Origin: JBJXFY01 sp046155815
Lineage (GTDB): Bacteria; Verrucomicrobiota; Verrucomicrobiia; Limisphaerales; CAIMTB01
DNA length: 6,561 nucleotides
NCBI GenBank assembly: GCA_046155815.1
Contig: JBJXFY010000431.1
Span: forward strand, 1 to 6,561
Reading direction: 5' to 3'
This document shows, piece after piece, positions 6,160-6,561 of this stretch. Position 1 is the first letter of the stretch. Each line of letters starts with the position of its first letter. The notes below the pieces were generated by a model. The model was not told the origin of the DNA. It saw only the letters and a list, made by a program, of their open reading frames with translations, and ran no database searches. Position numbers and translations under genes: made by a program.

Positions 6160-6561
6160 GCGCCCTCCGCCTCGAATTCACCACCCCGCTCTTCAGCCGG
6201 GGCGCGTATGAGGACCGCCCGGAAGTCCGCCCGGCCTCCATCCGCGGGCAGCTCCATTGGTGGTTCCGGGCGCTGGGAGGCGGCGCGCAGGACGAAAAGA
6301 TGATCTTCGGCGGCGTCCACGGCGGCGCTGTCGCCAGTCGGGTGGTCGTCCGCGTGCAACACGCGCCCCTGCATGGTGAATGGATTCCGACGCTTCCGCA
6401 CAAGCCGCCGGGGCGGACGGCCCAGCACGGCCCCAACGCGCCCCGGATCGGCGTCCGCGCGGGCCTCGCGGTGGACCTGCACATCCTCACCCGCCTGGGC
6501 GGGCTGGACGGCCGTCTGCAACCGGTCTTCGACCGGACGCTGGAGGCGTGGCTGCTGCTCG
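6156..6561 (+). CDS. cmr1: Cmr1, RAMP subunit at the crRNA 3' end (partial, runs off the window)
   Basis: The first 135 codons are present and the frame is open to the window end, so the C-terminal part is missing. Cmr1 is the RAMP subunit at the crRNA 3' end that contacts the target and takes part in target capture and activation. The N terminus shows the family pattern clearly: FTTPLFSRGA at 8-17, EVRPASIRGQLHWWFRAL at 23-40, then DEKMIFGG at 46-53, matching the usual RP.SIRGQLR.WWRAL...E..IFG consensus. One consensus Arg is His here (H34). The start codon overlaps the cmr6 stop as ATGA (6156-6159), a classic coupling arrangement. Placing cmr1 last in the operon differs from the numbered order used for the family. 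Confidence 0.93.
   Translation, partial: MSALRLEFTTPLFSRGAYEDRPEVRPASIRGQLHWWFRALGGGAQDEKMIFGGVHGGAVASRVVVRVQHAPLHGEWIPTLPHKPPGRTAQHGPNAPRIGVRAGLAVDLHILTRLGGLDGRLQPVFDRTLEAWLLL

Noticed and set aside
348..6561. Subtype III-C (Cmr-like with an inactive Cas10 cyclase)
   Set aside because: The GGDD motif is intact and the HD domain is absent, the reverse of what defines III-C; all six Cmr subunits match III-B.

Overview
The window is one stretch of a high-GC (my impression, not counted) bacterial chromosome or plasmid. Almost all of it is a plus-strand type III-B (Cmr) CRISPR-Cas effector operon. Six genes follow each other in the order cmr2(cas10)-cmr3-cmr4-cmr5-cmr6-cmr1. The last gene is cut by the window end. 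Third codon positions are rich in G and C and start codons are mixed (GTG and ATG). Nothing in the sequence fixes the phylum; a GC-rich Gram-negative-type bacterium is the most I would say.

Region by region: bases 1-51 may hold the tail of an upstream gene. Bases 52-347 are non-coding, with a G-rich patch, a small GC hairpin, an imperfect inverted repeat built from GACAGAAT-type units, and a possible -10 box (TATGAT). Then come cmr2 (348-2090), cmr3 (2094-3572), cmr4 (3590-4414), cmr5 (4427-4780), cmr6 (4783-6159) and the first 135 codons of cmr1 (6156 onward). Gene junctions range from a 4-base overlap to a 17-base gap, so a single translationally coupled transcript is likely.

Together the products should form a Cmr ribonucleoprotein. 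Cmr4 and Cmr5 would make the double filament along the crRNA. Cmr2 and Cmr3 would cap the 5'-handle end, and Cmr6 and Cmr1 the 3' end. The Cmr4 cleavage aspartate (D26) and the Cas10 GGDD cyclase motif are both present. The complex is therefore predicted to cut target RNA and to make cyclic oligoadenylate. Cas10 has no HD nuclease domain, so the immune output should depend on a cyclic-oligoadenylate-activated effector, which is not in this window. No CRISPR array, cas6, cas1/cas2 or CARF/SAVED effector is visible here.

The less ordinary points are the compact HD-less Cas10 with an eroded zinc-knuckle region, a roughly 120-residue charged helical extension at the C terminus of Cmr6, an unusually long Cmr3, and the repeat structure just upstream of the operon. 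I found no evidence of a wholly new system: this is a recognisable III-B module with variant subunits.
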